NCBI GenBank assembly: GCA_016350165.1
Contig: CP066225.1
Location: 1,984,001-2,048,000, forward strand
From: Planctomycetota bacterium
Lineage (GTDB): Bacteria; Planctomycetota; Phycisphaerae; Phycisphaerales; Phycisphaeraceae
Length of the DNA: 64,000 nt
Direction: 5' to 3'
Below the pieces are notes generated by a model. The model searched no databases, had not been told where the DNA came from, and saw nothing but the letters and a program-made list of their open reading frames with translations. This document shows positions 16,900-24,801 of the stretch, in pieces (positions within the stretch are counted from its first letter, which is position 1; each line of letters begins with the position of its first letter). The translations under genes were made by a program, and so were the position numbers.

Positions 16900-18258
16900 A
16901 TGCAACGTGTAACGATCTTCCTTATTTGTCTACTTTGTACCTTCATTTCATCCAAACTCTTCGCACTGGACATCATCGAATTCGGAGCCAAAGGTGATGG
17001 CAAAACCGATAACACTCAAGCCTTTCAGGATGCAATTGATGCATGTGCCCAAGCAGGTGGCGGCATCATCAACATCCCCACCGGCCAATATCTCATCAAG
17101 TCTCATCTCACCCTCCAACACAACGTGACCCTCCAAGGTCAATGGGTCGCACCACCAACCATCTCAAGACTTGATTCTTCAAAAACTGAATTGCCTTACC
17201 TCGATCAAACACCACTCGCTGGCACAGTTCTCCTCGCAGTCGAAAATGAAAATCAACCCGACAATCAACCTTTCATCACGATGAAAACCAACTCAACTCT
17301 CAAAGGTCTAACCATCTATTACCCCAATCAAGGCCACAACAACAAAGTCGTCGAATATCCATGGACCATTGCCTCCGGTGCAGGCGATAACATGTCCATC
17401 ATCAACGTACTACTCTTAAACCCATACAAAGGTGTTGACTTCGGCAGCCGCGCAACCGGACGACACTACATCAACGGCCTCTACGGCGCACCTATTTTTA
17501 AAGGACTTTATGTCGATCGCTGCCTCGACGTTGGACGCATCAACAACGTTCACTTCTGGCCCTTCTGGCGTGAAGCACCTGACACTATCAAAAACTTCAC
17601 ACGCCAAAACGGCGAAGCATTCATCTTCGGCCGCACCGATTGGCAATACGTAGACAACTGCTTCGCCATCTTCTACAAAACTGGCTTCAAATTCATTGAA
17701 GGCAAAGAAAAGCCACCCTACCACGGTGGCGGCAATGTTCTCCTCAACAAAAGCGGCGGCGACATGTGCCAATACGCAGTACTCGTTGAGCAAGTACAAG
17801 GTCATTCAGGCGTAAGTTTCACCAACTCAAACATCTTCGGCACCGTCCTCATCAAACCCGAAAACCACGGCCCCGTTAAATTCACCGGCTGCAGCTTCTT
17901 CGGCAGCGATAGTTCAAATGAAGACACACCCACCGCATCAATCCAATCCGCAGGGCACGGCCCCGTCATGATCAGCAACAGCCACTTCATCAAACTCTCA
18001 ACCGCACACCGTGGCAAACCATACATCATTGCCGACTCAGGTCGTATCTCCGTCATCGGCTGCACTTTCGCTGACATGAACACACCCGATGAACGCAGCC
18101 CATCACACATCGTCCTCAAAACATACGTCAAAGCAGCACGCATCGTCGCAAACGAATTTTTTGATCCAATGCGTATTCAAAACCATGCAGAAGGTGCAAC
18201 AGTTATCGAAAGCAACCTCAGTGGCACACAACACATCAATATGCCTCTCAAAGAATAG
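16900..18258 (+). CDS. Secreted pectate-lyase-fold protein, copy 1
   Basis: The 452-residue protein starts 8 nt after AAAGGA and opens with a typical signal peptide (MQRVTIFLICLLCTFISSKLFA). Residues 23-70 have the Pectate_lyase_3/GH28-related opening DIIEFGAKGDGKTDNTQAFQ with AGGGIINIPTGQY. The rest is right-handed beta-helix sequence rich in Asn, Gly and short hydrophobic repeats, ending with VIESNLSG. Such proteins bind or cleave acidic polysaccharides outside the cytoplasm. No catalytic set can be assigned with certainty. Its near-twin lies downstream. Codons are strongly C-ending, unlike the second half of the twin. Confidence 0.85.
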   Translation: MQRVTIFLICLLCTFISSKLFALDIIEFGAKGDGKTDNTQAFQDAIDACAQAGGGIINIPTGQYLIKSHLTLQHNVTLQGQWVAPPTISRLDSSKTELPYLDQTPLAGTVLLAVENENQPDNQPFITMKTNSTLKGLTIYYPNQGHNNKVVEYPWTIASGAGDNMSIINVLLLNPYKGVDFGSRATGRHYINGLYGAPIFKGLYVDRCLDVGRINNVHFWPFWREAPDTIKNFTRQNGEAFIFGRTDWQYVDNCFAIFYKTGFKFIEGKEKPPYHGGGNVLLNKSGGDMCQYAVLVEQVQGHSGVSFTNSNIFGTVLIKPENHGPVKFTGCSFFGSDSSNEDTPTASIQSAGHGPVMISNSHFIKLSTAHRGKPYIIADSGRISVIGCTFADMNTPDERSPSHIVLKTYVKAARIVANEFFDPMRIQNHAEGATVIESNLSGTQHINMPLKE

Positions 18259-18278
18259 AATCGCTACAAACCAAACCC

Positions 18279-18311
18279 AAAACACGAGCATTTTCATCGC
18301 TCGTGTTTTAA
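18279..18311 (+). terminator. Terminator of pectate-lyase-fold copy 1
   Basis: An 11-bp stem AAAACACGAGC/GCTCGTGTTTT (18279-18289 with 18299-18309), loop 9 nt, T-rich tail. Confidence 0.85.
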
Positions 18312-18483
18312 TATTCATATCTCAATCAGCACCGCACTAAAAGAATAAAAATAACGACAAAATTACCATTTTAAATGAGCGTGTATTCGATAAAATCATG
18401 CAGTCATTTTCACAACCTCAAATATGTGAGATGGCATCCGTAAATTAGTATTATCCCCGCACATTTAAATTAGAAAGCCTGTT

Positions 18484-19827
18484 ATGCAACAGCAAAACGA
18501 AAACTGTATTCCAACCGCTAACGAATACATTCCACACGCATTTTCCATCAACGTGATCGACTACGGTGCCAAAGGCAATGCAACCCATGACGATACACAA
18601 GCATTCCAAAACGCAATCGACTACTGCCACAACATCGGCGGCGGTGTCGTTCGTGTCCCTGCAGGTCAGTATCTGATTGCAACACATCTTTACCTCAAAG
18701 AAAACGTTACGATCGAAGGTGTTTGGCATGCACCACCGACCAATTCGCGTCACGACAAAATTAGTACCGAAGGGGTTCTCAAAGGTAAAAAGCCTTATGG
18801 TGGCAGTGTGTTACTCGCAGTCGAAGGTGAAGGTAATCCGGAAGGTACGCCGTTCATTACGATGCAGAACAACACGACGGTCAAGGGTTTATCAATCTAT
18901 TACCCCGAGCAGGGCCGCGATAATTCTGTCATCGAATTCCCGTGGACATTCCGCACCGAAAAAGGTTACAACCAATCACTCATCAATCTGCTGCTGATCA
19001 ATCCATACATGGCGGTTGACTTCGGTACACACGAAACACAACGCCACTACGTCAGTGGTGTGTTTGGATCGCCGATCTACAAGGGTATCGAAGTCGATCA
19101 GGGTTACGACATCGGCAGAATTACGAACGTACACTTCTGGCCGTTCTGGGATGAAATGCCTGAAGCAGTGAAAGAGTACACCTACAACAAGGGGATCGCA
19201 TTCTCTTTCGCACGTACCGACTGGCAATACGTCGACAACTGCTTCGCGATCTTTTATCACATCGGATTCAACTTCGTAGATGGTCGTTTACCAGGTGGTT
19301 ACGGCGGCGGTGGTAATGTACTACTCGACAAATGCGGCGGTGATATCTGTCATTACGCAATGGTTGTGGAACAAAGTCAGGTGCACTCGGGCGTGAGTGT
19401 GAGCAATTCAAATTTGTTTGGCACCGTTAAAATTACACCAACCAATGTCGGACCTGTGAAGTTTACGGGGTGCAGCTTCTTTGGTACGGATGTTTCAAAC
19501 ACGTGGACGAAGACAGGTTGTGTGAAAACCGCGAGTCAGAACGTGGTGATGTTTGGGAATTGCACGTTTACGAGGTTATCACCTGAACATCGTGATAAGC
19601 CATATGTTATTGCGGAGGAGGGACGCATCTCGATTAATGGGTGCACGTTTATGGATGAATGCGTTGATGTTGAACAGGGTGTGGATCACATTGTTCTGAA
19701 ACCATCTGTACGATCGGCGCGGATTATTGGGAACGAGTTTTATAACCCGATGCTGATTACGAATAATGCGAAAGGTGCAGTGTTGATTGAACATAATATT
19801 GGGGATACGGCTGCGATTGAAATTTAG
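18484..19827 (+). CDS. Pectate-lyase-fold protein, copy 2, without signal peptide
   Basis: This 447-residue paralogue of copy 1 begins directly with a polar stretch and then SINVIDYGAKGNATHDDTQAF, so no secretion signal is visible. The beta-helix matches copy 1 almost block by block (IYYPEQGRDNSVIEFPW, RTDWQYVDNCFAIFYH, GPVKFTGCSFFG). It may act in the cytoplasm or be exported another way. The SD is weak (AGAAAG). Codon choice changes inside the gene: the first half prefers C-ending codons like copy 1, while after about 19100 G- and T-ending codons dominate, even where both copies encode the same peptide. Confidence 0.83.
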   Translation: MQQQNENCIPTANEYIPHAFSINVIDYGAKGNATHDDTQAFQNAIDYCHNIGGGVVRVPAGQYLIATHLYLKENVTIEGVWHAPPTNSRHDKISTEGVLKGKKPYGGSVLLAVEGEGNPEGTPFITMQNNTTVKGLSIYYPEQGRDNSVIEFPWTFRTEKGYNQSLINLLLINPYMAVDFGTHETQRHYVSGVFGSPIYKGIEVDQGYDIGRITNVHFWPFWDEMPEAVKEYTYNKGIAFSFARTDWQYVDNCFAIFYHIGFNFVDGRLPGGYGGGGNVLLDKCGGDICHYAMVVEQSQVHSGVSVSNSNLFGTVKITPTNVGPVKFTGCSFFGTDVSNTWTKTGCVKTASQNVVMFGNCTFTRLSPEHRDKPYVIAEEGRISINGCTFMDECVDVEQGVDHIVLKPSVRSARIIGNEFYNPMLITNNAKGAVLIEHNIGDTAAIEI

Positions 19828-19855
19828 ATTGATCTTGTTTTGAAATTAGATGATG

Positions 19856-19887
19856 AAAGCTCGGCGCTTTGGTGCTGAGCTTTTTTT
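19856..19887 (+). terminator. Terminator of pectate-lyase-fold copy 2
   Basis: AAAGCTCGGCGC pairs with GTGCTGAGCTTT (two G-T pairs), followed by a run of T, 29 nt past the stop. Confidence 0.85.
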
Positions 19888-19900
19888 GTTTGAGATTCGG

Positions 19901-19918
19901 TTTTGTGCGCGCGTTTTG
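19901..19918 (+). repeat. TTTYGTGCGCRCG repeat, copy 1
   Basis: TTTTGTGCGCGCGTTTTG, just after the terminator of pectate-lyase-fold copy 2. Confidence 0.5.
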
Positions 19919-20199
19919 TTTGGTAGTTAGTTTTTGAGATGGTCTTAAATTGATGGTTTAAAATGCGATCTATGCGCGTATTAGTCGGATTTGTGAGCGA
20001 TATTGTTAAGTTAAATCGTAAGCAAAGGAGTTATGAATGTTGCGGCGCGCTTTTATGCGCACGGATGTGAAAGTTTATTGATTTTCGGTGACTTTCCCGT
20101 AGTAAGAAATGGGCGGTTTTAACTAGAAATGAAGTAGAAATGATTAGTTTTGTAGTGTTTTTGGTTAGAAATGCGTCGTATTTTGTGGGGCGATTGCGT

Positions 20200-20217
20200 G
20201 TTTGTGCGCGCGATTTG
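20200..20217 (+). repeat. TTTYGTGCGCRCG repeat, copy 2
   Basis: GTTTGTGCGCGCGATTTG, same orientation as copy 1. Confidence 0.5.
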
Positions 20218-20348
20218 ATTGGTTGTTGGTTTTGGTATGCGGTTTGCTTGTGTTGGGTTATTTTGGCTGGGTCCTCTACGAGGCCGGACCGGCCATTGAG
20301 GAGGAGAGCAAAAGATTTGGTTATGGATGGGGTGGCGGGATGAGGCTT

Positions 20349-20369
20349 CCGCGGAGCGTAGCTCCGCGG
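20349..20369. repeat. REP-like GC-rich hairpin
   Basis: CCGCGGAGC and its exact complement flank a 3-nt GTA loop, giving a perfect 9-bp stem with no T-tract. It resembles dispersed extragenic palindromes found in planctomycete genomes (family knowledge, copy number not checked). Confidence 0.6.
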
Positions 20370-20383
20370 CTAATGGTGAATTG

Positions 20384-20402
20384 TTACACTAAATCGTATC
20401 GT
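20384..20402 (+). repeat. Direct repeat 1 upstream of the KAP gene
   Basis: TTACACTAAATCGTATCGT, the first of three copies of TTNCACTNAANCGTATCGT. Confidence 0.7.
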
Positions 20403-20427
20403 TGGTTGGGTATGTAAGGTTGAGTTG

Positions 20428-20446
20428 TTTCACTGAAACGTATCGT
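20428..20446 (+). repeat. Direct repeat 2 upstream of the KAP gene
   Basis: TTTCACTGAAACGTATCGT, 44 nt after copy 1 (start to start). Confidence 0.7.
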
Positions 20447-20478
20447 CTAATGAAAACACGTGCGTGTCGGTGGTGTCT

Positions 20479-20497
20479 TTTCACTTAAGCGTATCGT
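20479..20497 (+). repeat. Direct repeat 3 upstream of the KAP gene
   Basis: TTTCACTTAAGCGTATCGT, 51 nt after copy 2 and 97 nt before the KAP start codon. Spacing of about 4-5 helical turns suits a regulatory array. Confidence 0.7.
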
Positions 20498-20593
20498 TTG
20501 TTAAAGAAAGAAAAGGTGGGTGGATTTTGGATTGGGTTGTAGAATGAGTGGCGTGGCAAAATCCTATCAGCAATGGGTGCAAAGGAAATATTG

Positions 20594-22006
20594 ATGTCGA
20601 AAGATATGTTTAGCAAAGAAGATGATCATCTGAATCGTGGTGATTGTGCGACGAATTTAACGCGGCTGATTCAAAGTCAAAGTGAGATTAAGGGGGAAGA
20701 AGGGGATGGGTTTGTGATGACGGTGAGTGCGCCGTGGGGGTTTGGGAAGACCTATTTTATTCGGCATATTTGGGGGCCGATGCTTTTAGATGAGGGGTAC
20801 AAGTGTTTGTATTACAACGCTTGGGAACATGATTTTGCGGATGATGCGTTTTTGTCTTTTATTCGTGAGATGGGTTTTTTAATTGACCAACTGGAGCATA
20901 AACAAACAAGTGACCCAATTGTTATGCGTAATACAAGGATGCAAACACTTGAAGCAGTTGGGAAATGGGATGTGGTTAAAAATAAGGCGGCTGATTTTTT
21001 AACGCGTAAAGGTGTGGTTCAATCTTTGACGACATTAGCGGGTTTGGCATTAGAGGCGAAAGGACTTCAGGGGGCGGGTGCATTTAGTGCGGCGATTGGT
21101 GGAGCGACCGATGCTGCTACTCAAACTGTTTTGAATCCTACGATTGGTCGTGAAGAGATCATGAAGCAGATGGAGTTAGATCAGGAACAGAATACGCGAT
21201 GTTTGATTGATGCATTCAAAGAGGCGGTGGGTGAGTATGTGGAAGTGATTGGTGAGGGGAAGCCGATTGTTGTGTTTATTGATGAGTTGGATCGGTGTAA
21301 GCCTACGTTTTCGATTGAGTTGTTAGAAGCGATTAAGCATTTGTTTGCTGTTAAGAATGTTGTGTTTGTGCTTGGGGTTGATCGGCAGCGATTGGGTGAT
21401 GCGGCATCGCATTTGATTGGGTTTTCGAAGGATAGTGCAGAAGGATATTTACGAAGATTTGTAGACATCGATTTTCATCTACCAGAAGTAAATTCGACAG
21501 CAATTTGGAAATATGAACTTGAGAAATTCACTGCTGATTTACAACAGACGAAAGCTATATCAAAGAATATTTCTAGTTATGTAGAATTAGCCCATATTTT
21601 GCAACTAAGTGTACGCGATCAACTACATTGCATAAGACAAATCAAACTAATACAGTCGATGTTTCTTTCTACATATAGTGTTAAACTTTCAATCACATTA
21701 TATCTACTGCTATTGATGGCCTATGATCAGAAATTTGCGACAAAATGGGCAACCGAAGGGTTTAAGGGCAAATGCAGCCAAACTAAAGAATTATTCTTCA
21801 ATTTTGCTCACAAAAATGCTGTCAATTCCAACGACCAACATATCTCCAAATTACGTGCAGCTTGTCACCATATTAATGAGGCCCTCAAGTGGATGTTACC
21901 TGATGATGAAATACCAATCGGCAATTCAAGTGCTACAAATCAAGTACTGGATTACTGCGTATTTGCATCTTCTATTGATAGTTCATACCAGAATATTACA
22001 TTCTAA
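20594..22006 (+). CDS. KAP-family P-loop NTPase
   Basis: The protein has 470 residues from ATG 20594, where AAGGA lies 9 nt upstream; the in-frame ATG at 20573 has no SD. The Walker A is APWGFGKT (residues 46-53) and the Walker B is VVFIDELDRC with Asp230, followed by FSIELLEAIKHLF, which is the KAP pattern. Between them residues 120-190 are Ala/Gly-rich and weakly hydrophobic, where other KAP proteins carry membrane helices. The C-terminal 170 residues are not recognised. KAP proteins include phage-exclusion factors such as PifA (known), so a defence role is possible. The 3' part (after about 21480) is clearly more AT-rich than its surroundings, suggesting a mosaic or acquired gene. Confidence 0.87.
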   Translation: MSKDMFSKEDDHLNRGDCATNLTRLIQSQSEIKGEEGDGFVMTVSAPWGFGKTYFIRHIWGPMLLDEGYKCLYYNAWEHDFADDAFLSFIREMGFLIDQLEHKQTSDPIVMRNTRMQTLEAVGKWDVVKNKAADFLTRKGVVQSLTTLAGLALEAKGLQGAGAFSAAIGGATDAATQTVLNPTIGREEIMKQMELDQEQNTRCLIDAFKEAVGEYVEVIGEGKPIVVFIDELDRCKPTFSIELLEAIKHLFAVKNVVFVLGVDRQRLGDAASHLIGFSKDSAEGYLRRFVDIDFHLPEVNSTAIWKYELEKFTADLQQTKAISKNISSYVELAHILQLSVRDQLHCIRQIKLIQSMFLSTYSVKLSITLYLLLLMAYDQKFATKWATEGFKGKCSQTKELFFNFAHKNAVNSNDQHISKLRAACHHINEALKWMLPDDEIPIGNSSATNQVLDYCVFASSIDSSYQNITF

Positions 22007-22051
22007 GATACAACCATTCAGTTTATATTTTTATCTAATACATCTTGAACA

Positions 22052-22086
22052 TAAAAAAAGCAGCCCGTAGTGAGCTGCCTTTTTTT
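22052..22086. terminator. Bidirectional terminator between KAP gene and pgk
   Basis: A run of seven A, then GCAGC...GCTGC, then C and seven T, so a T-tract follows the stem on either strand. Confidence 0.85.
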
Positions 22087-22099
22087 GTTTTATATTTAA

Positions 22100-22114
22100 C
22101 TAATCGTTGATTAG
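22100..22114. repeat. CTAAY-N5-RTTAG palindrome, site 5
   Basis: CTAAT-CGTTG-ATTAG, intergenic, 12 nt past the pgk stop codon. The symmetry extends to ACTAATC/GATTAGT. Confidence 0.8.
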
Positions 22115-22125
22115 TTGGGCGAGAT

Positions 22126-23316
22126 TTATTTCTCGTCGAGAAGTTCGACTGCTGCGAACTTTTTGCCTTCGAGCATTGCCAAAGAAGCACCGCCGCCGGT
22201 TGAGACGTGGGTGACTTTGTCTGCATAGCCGAGTTGTTTGACGGCTGCTGCTGAGTCGCCGCCGCCGATGATGGAGACTGCGTCTGATTCAGCGATTGCT
22301 TGTGCAACTGCTTTTGTGCCTTCATCGAATGGAGGCATTTCGAAGACGCCCATTGGGCCGTTCCATACAACAGTCTTGGATTCGCGAACGATGTCAGCGA
22401 AAAGTTTTGCTGATTTAGGACCGATGTCGAAACCTTGGAAGCCGTCGGAGATATCGTTGTCGACGATTTCTTTGTTGCAGTCAGAGGAGAATGCGTCGCC
22501 GCAGTTTGAGTCGATTGGGAGAACGATTTTGTCGCCACCCTTTTCGAGCATTTCTTTGGCTTTCTCTACGAAGTCAGGCTCGACGAGTGAGTTGCCGACT
22601 TTGATACCTTTTGCGAGGAAGAAGGTGTAAGCCATTGCGCCACCGATGATGATCTTGTCGCAGATGTTGATGAGGTTTTCGATGACGACGATCTTGTCAG
22701 ACACTTTAGCGCCGCCGAGGATGGCAACGAAAGGACGGCCTGGCGTGGCGATGGTGTCAGCGAGGAACTTGATTTCTTTTTCAACGAGGAAACCGCAAAC
22801 GGTTGGCTTGCCAGCAGCTTTCATTGCAGATGGGACAGCAACCATTGATGCGTGTTCACGGTGGCATGTGCCGAAGGCGTCGTTGACGTAGACGTCAGCC
22901 ATGTCAGCGATTGCTTTGCCGAACTCTGCGTTGCCTTTCTTTTCTTCCTTGGCGAAGCGGAGGTTTTCGAGGACGAGAACCTGACCTGGGAGGAGGTTGG
23001 CAGCTTTGGTCTTGGCATCGTCGCCGACGGTGTCGGTGGCCATGAGCACTTCGTTACCATCGAGGATTTGGCCGAGACGCGCGGCAGCTGGAGCGAGTGA
23101 GAAGGCAGGTTCGATGCCTTCACCCTTAGGGCGGCCGAGGTGTGACATGAGGATGACGGCGGCACCGTTATCGAGGGCAGCTTTGATGGTAGGGAGAGCC
23201 ATCTGGATACGACGGTCGTCGGTAATTTTGCCTTCGTTGAGGGGGACGTTGAAGTCGACACGGATGAGGACTTTCTTGTCAGCGACATCGACGTCAGCGA
23301 TGGTTTTCTTCGCCAT
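22126..23316 (-). CDS. pgk: Phosphoglycerate kinase
   Basis: This glycolytic enzyme transfers the acyl phosphate of 1,3-bisphosphoglycerate to ADP. Length is 396 residues, typical for bacteria. [11 protein letters not shown] near the N-terminus, [32 protein letters not shown] in the hinge region, and the C-terminal [13 protein letters not shown] and [12 protein letters not shown] nucleotide site are all present. The start is ATG 23316 with TTGGAG 9 nt upstream. A TTG at 23331 lies inside that SD and is rejected. It is monocistronic and divergent from ygfZ. Although coded on the minus strand, the coding strand has fewer G than C, against the usual purine bias. Confidence 0.96.
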   Translation of the reverse strand: MAKKTIADVDVADKKVLIRVDFNVPLNEGKITDDRRIQMALPTIKAALDNGAAVILMSHLGRPKGEGIEPAFSLAPAAARLGQILDGNEVLMATDTVGDDAKTKAANLLPGQVLVLENLRFAKEEKKGNAEFGKAIADMADVYVNDAFGTCHREHASMVAVPSAMKAAGKPTVCGFLVEKEIKFLADTIATPGRPFVAILGGAKVSDKIVVIENLINICDKIIIGGAMAYTFFLAKGIKVGNSLVEPDFVEKAKEMLEKGGDKIVLPIDSNCGDAFSSDCNKEIVDNDISDGFQGFDIGPKSAKLFADIVRESKTVVWNGPMGVFEMPPFDEGTKAVAQAIAESDAVSIIGGGDSAAAVKQLGYADKVTHVSTGGGASLAMLEGKKFAAVELLDEK

Positions 23317-23491
23317 GTTCTTACACTCCAAAGATTTAGGGGTGGTTGTGTTTTTGGATTATCAACAATAGTAGCCGGTTGGAAGGGGATTCCAAGCGGA
23401 TTGACGGGTCTTATTATATCGAAAAATTGAGGTGAGGTTAGGAGGGGGATGAGGCGGGGTGCGTGGAGGATGTGGGGATCGGGAATGGGAG

Positions 23492-23497
23492 TATAAT
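23492..23497 (+). promoter_or_regulatory. -10 box of a predicted leaderless promoter (ygfZ)
   Basis: TATAAT, a perfect consensus, followed by 7 nt and ATG 23505. No -35 is clear. A GGGAG 13 nt from the ATG is too far for a normal SD. Confidence 0.5.
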
Positions 23498-23504
23498 CTT
23501 GGAC

Positions 23505-24713
23505 ATGAATGAGAATCACGAAAATGGCGGCATGTTGGGCGGGGCTGATGAGGCGAATCCACTGATGCGGGTGCAGGAACAGATGGGTGGGATGTTCATT
23601 GCGTGGGGAGGTGAAGAGGGTGAGTTTACGGGGACGCCTTTGGTGGAATCGTTTGATGAGTACTATGCGGAGTATGCGGCGATCCGGCAGCGGGTTGGTG
23701 TGCTGCACTTGCCACAGAAGGCGGTGGTGAAGGTGAAGGGGAGTGATGCGAGTGATTTTCTGCATCGAATGATTACGAATGATGTGAATGGTTTGAAGGT
23801 GGGTGAGTCTAATCATGCGCTGCTACTAAATTTGAAGGGGCGGATTGATGTGGACATGATTGTGTTGAAGGTGAGTGATGATGCGATTTGGGTGGAGATG
23901 GATCAGCATAATGTGGGGCAGTTTATTACATCGCTTGAGAAGATGGTGTTTGTTGAGGATGTCGTGTTTGAGGATTGCAGCGGCGAGTTAGACCATGTTG
24001 CGCTGCATGGGCCTGCAAGTGTGAAGTTGGTTGAGAAGTTGGGGAGTGATTTGAGCGGGATTGAAGAGTGGGCTAATCGTGAGATAGAAATTTGTGGGAC
24101 GAAGTGTGTTGTATATCGAAGGGATGATGCGGGAAGCTTGGGGTTGCATGTGTTTCTGCCACGACGTGAGCTTGCGATGATTTATGGAGAGATGGTGAGA
24201 GCGAGTGGATGGGAAGCTGGGGCGGAGGTGGATGCGGAGTGGGCTGAGAAGAGGAGAGAAGGATTGAGGGGACGGCCGATTGGTTGGATGGCTTATAACA
24301 CGGCGAGGATTGAGGCGGGGACGCCGATCTGGATGATTGATTATGCGACAGATTCGCTACCTGCAGAAACGGGGATACTTGATGAGGTGGTGTCGTTTAC
24401 GAAGGGATGTTATCTGGGGCAAGAAATTGTGGCGAGGATGCATAGTCGTGGGCATCCTAAGCGCGTATTAGTTGGTGTGAAGTTTGAGACTGAAAAAATA
24501 GCGGTTGCAGGGAGTGGCGTTATTGTTGAGAAAGATGGAAAAGAGGATGTTGTGGGTGGGCTGACGAGTTCGACGGCGTCGCCGCTACTGGGTGGTAAGT
24601 CGATTGGGCTTGCTGTGATGAAATGGGGGAAACATCGGAAGGGTGTGAAGGTGAAGGTTGCTGCGGAAGATGTGGTTGTGGATGGTGAAGTGGGGAAACT
24701 TGGGGTGATGTAG
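23505..24713 (+). CDS. ygfZ: YgfZ/GcvT-family folate-binding protein
   Basis: The 402-residue protein has the aminomethyltransferase fold of YgfZ. VLHLPQKAVVKVKGSDASDFLHRMITNDV opens the folate-binding part (given here as a block of two motifs, LPQKAVVKVKG and DFLHRMITND). RIEAGTPIW lies in the middle, and the diagnostic KGCYLGQEIVARMH with its reactive Cys is at about residues 299-312. YgfZ proteins use tetrahydrofolate and support iron-sulfur enzymes such as MiaB (known from E. coli). The extra N-terminal 40 residues are Glu/Gly-rich. The start is not certain: a GTG at 23463 is in frame, but TATAAT 7 nt before ATG 23505 favours the ATG on a leaderless mRNA. It is divergent from pgk. Confidence 0.88.
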   Translation: MNENHENGGMLGGADEANPLMRVQEQMGGMFIAWGGEEGEFTGTPLVESFDEYYAEYAAIRQRVGVLHLPQKAVVKVKGSDASDFLHRMITNDVNGLKVGESNHALLLNLKGRIDVDMIVLKVSDDAIWVEMDQHNVGQFITSLEKMVFVEDVVFEDCSGELDHVALHGPASVKLVEKLGSDLSGIEEWANREIEICGTKCVVYRRDDAGSLGLHVFLPRRELAMIYGEMVRASGWEAGAEVDAEWAEKRREGLRGRPIGWMAYNTARIEAGTPIWMIDYATDSLPAETGILDEVVSFTKGCYLGQEIVARMHSRGHPKRVLVGVKFETEKIAVAGSGVIVEKDGKEDVVGGLTSSTASPLLGGKSIGLAVMKWGKHRKGVKVKVAAEDVVVDGEVGKLGVM

Positions 24714-24739
24714 CAATTAGAGTTTAAACAGGTCTAAAC

Positions 24740-24778
24740 AAAACACCCGCCTAATCATCGATTAGGCGGGTGTTTTTG
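24740..24778. terminator. Bidirectional terminator between ygfZ and the chemoreceptor gene
   Basis: A perfect 17-bp stem (24740-24756 with 24760-24776), 3-nt loop, T-rich on both strands. Its tip is a CTAAY-N5-RTTAG site. Confidence 0.92.
24751..24765. repeat. CTAAY-N5-RTTAG palindrome, site 6
   Basis: CTAAT-CATCG-ATTAG at the tip of the terminator shared by ygfZ and the chemoreceptor gene. Confidence 0.8.
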
Positions 24779-24801
24779 CAGTTGTGTGTACAACAGACGA
24801 A

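Larger units (their letters stand above)
19828..20593. other. Repeat-rich intergenic region upstream of the KAP NTPase
   Basis: No gene is supported in this 766-nt G/T-rich stretch. It holds a terminator, two GTGCGCGCG motifs, repeated AGAAATG words, a GC-rich hairpin and three direct repeats, each listed separately. Confidence 0.6.

Noticed and set aside
20140-20417. Short hydrophobic plus-strand frames in the pre-KAP region
   Set aside because: They run through the hairpin and repeats, lack SDs and have low-complexity Trp/Leu/Cys sequence.
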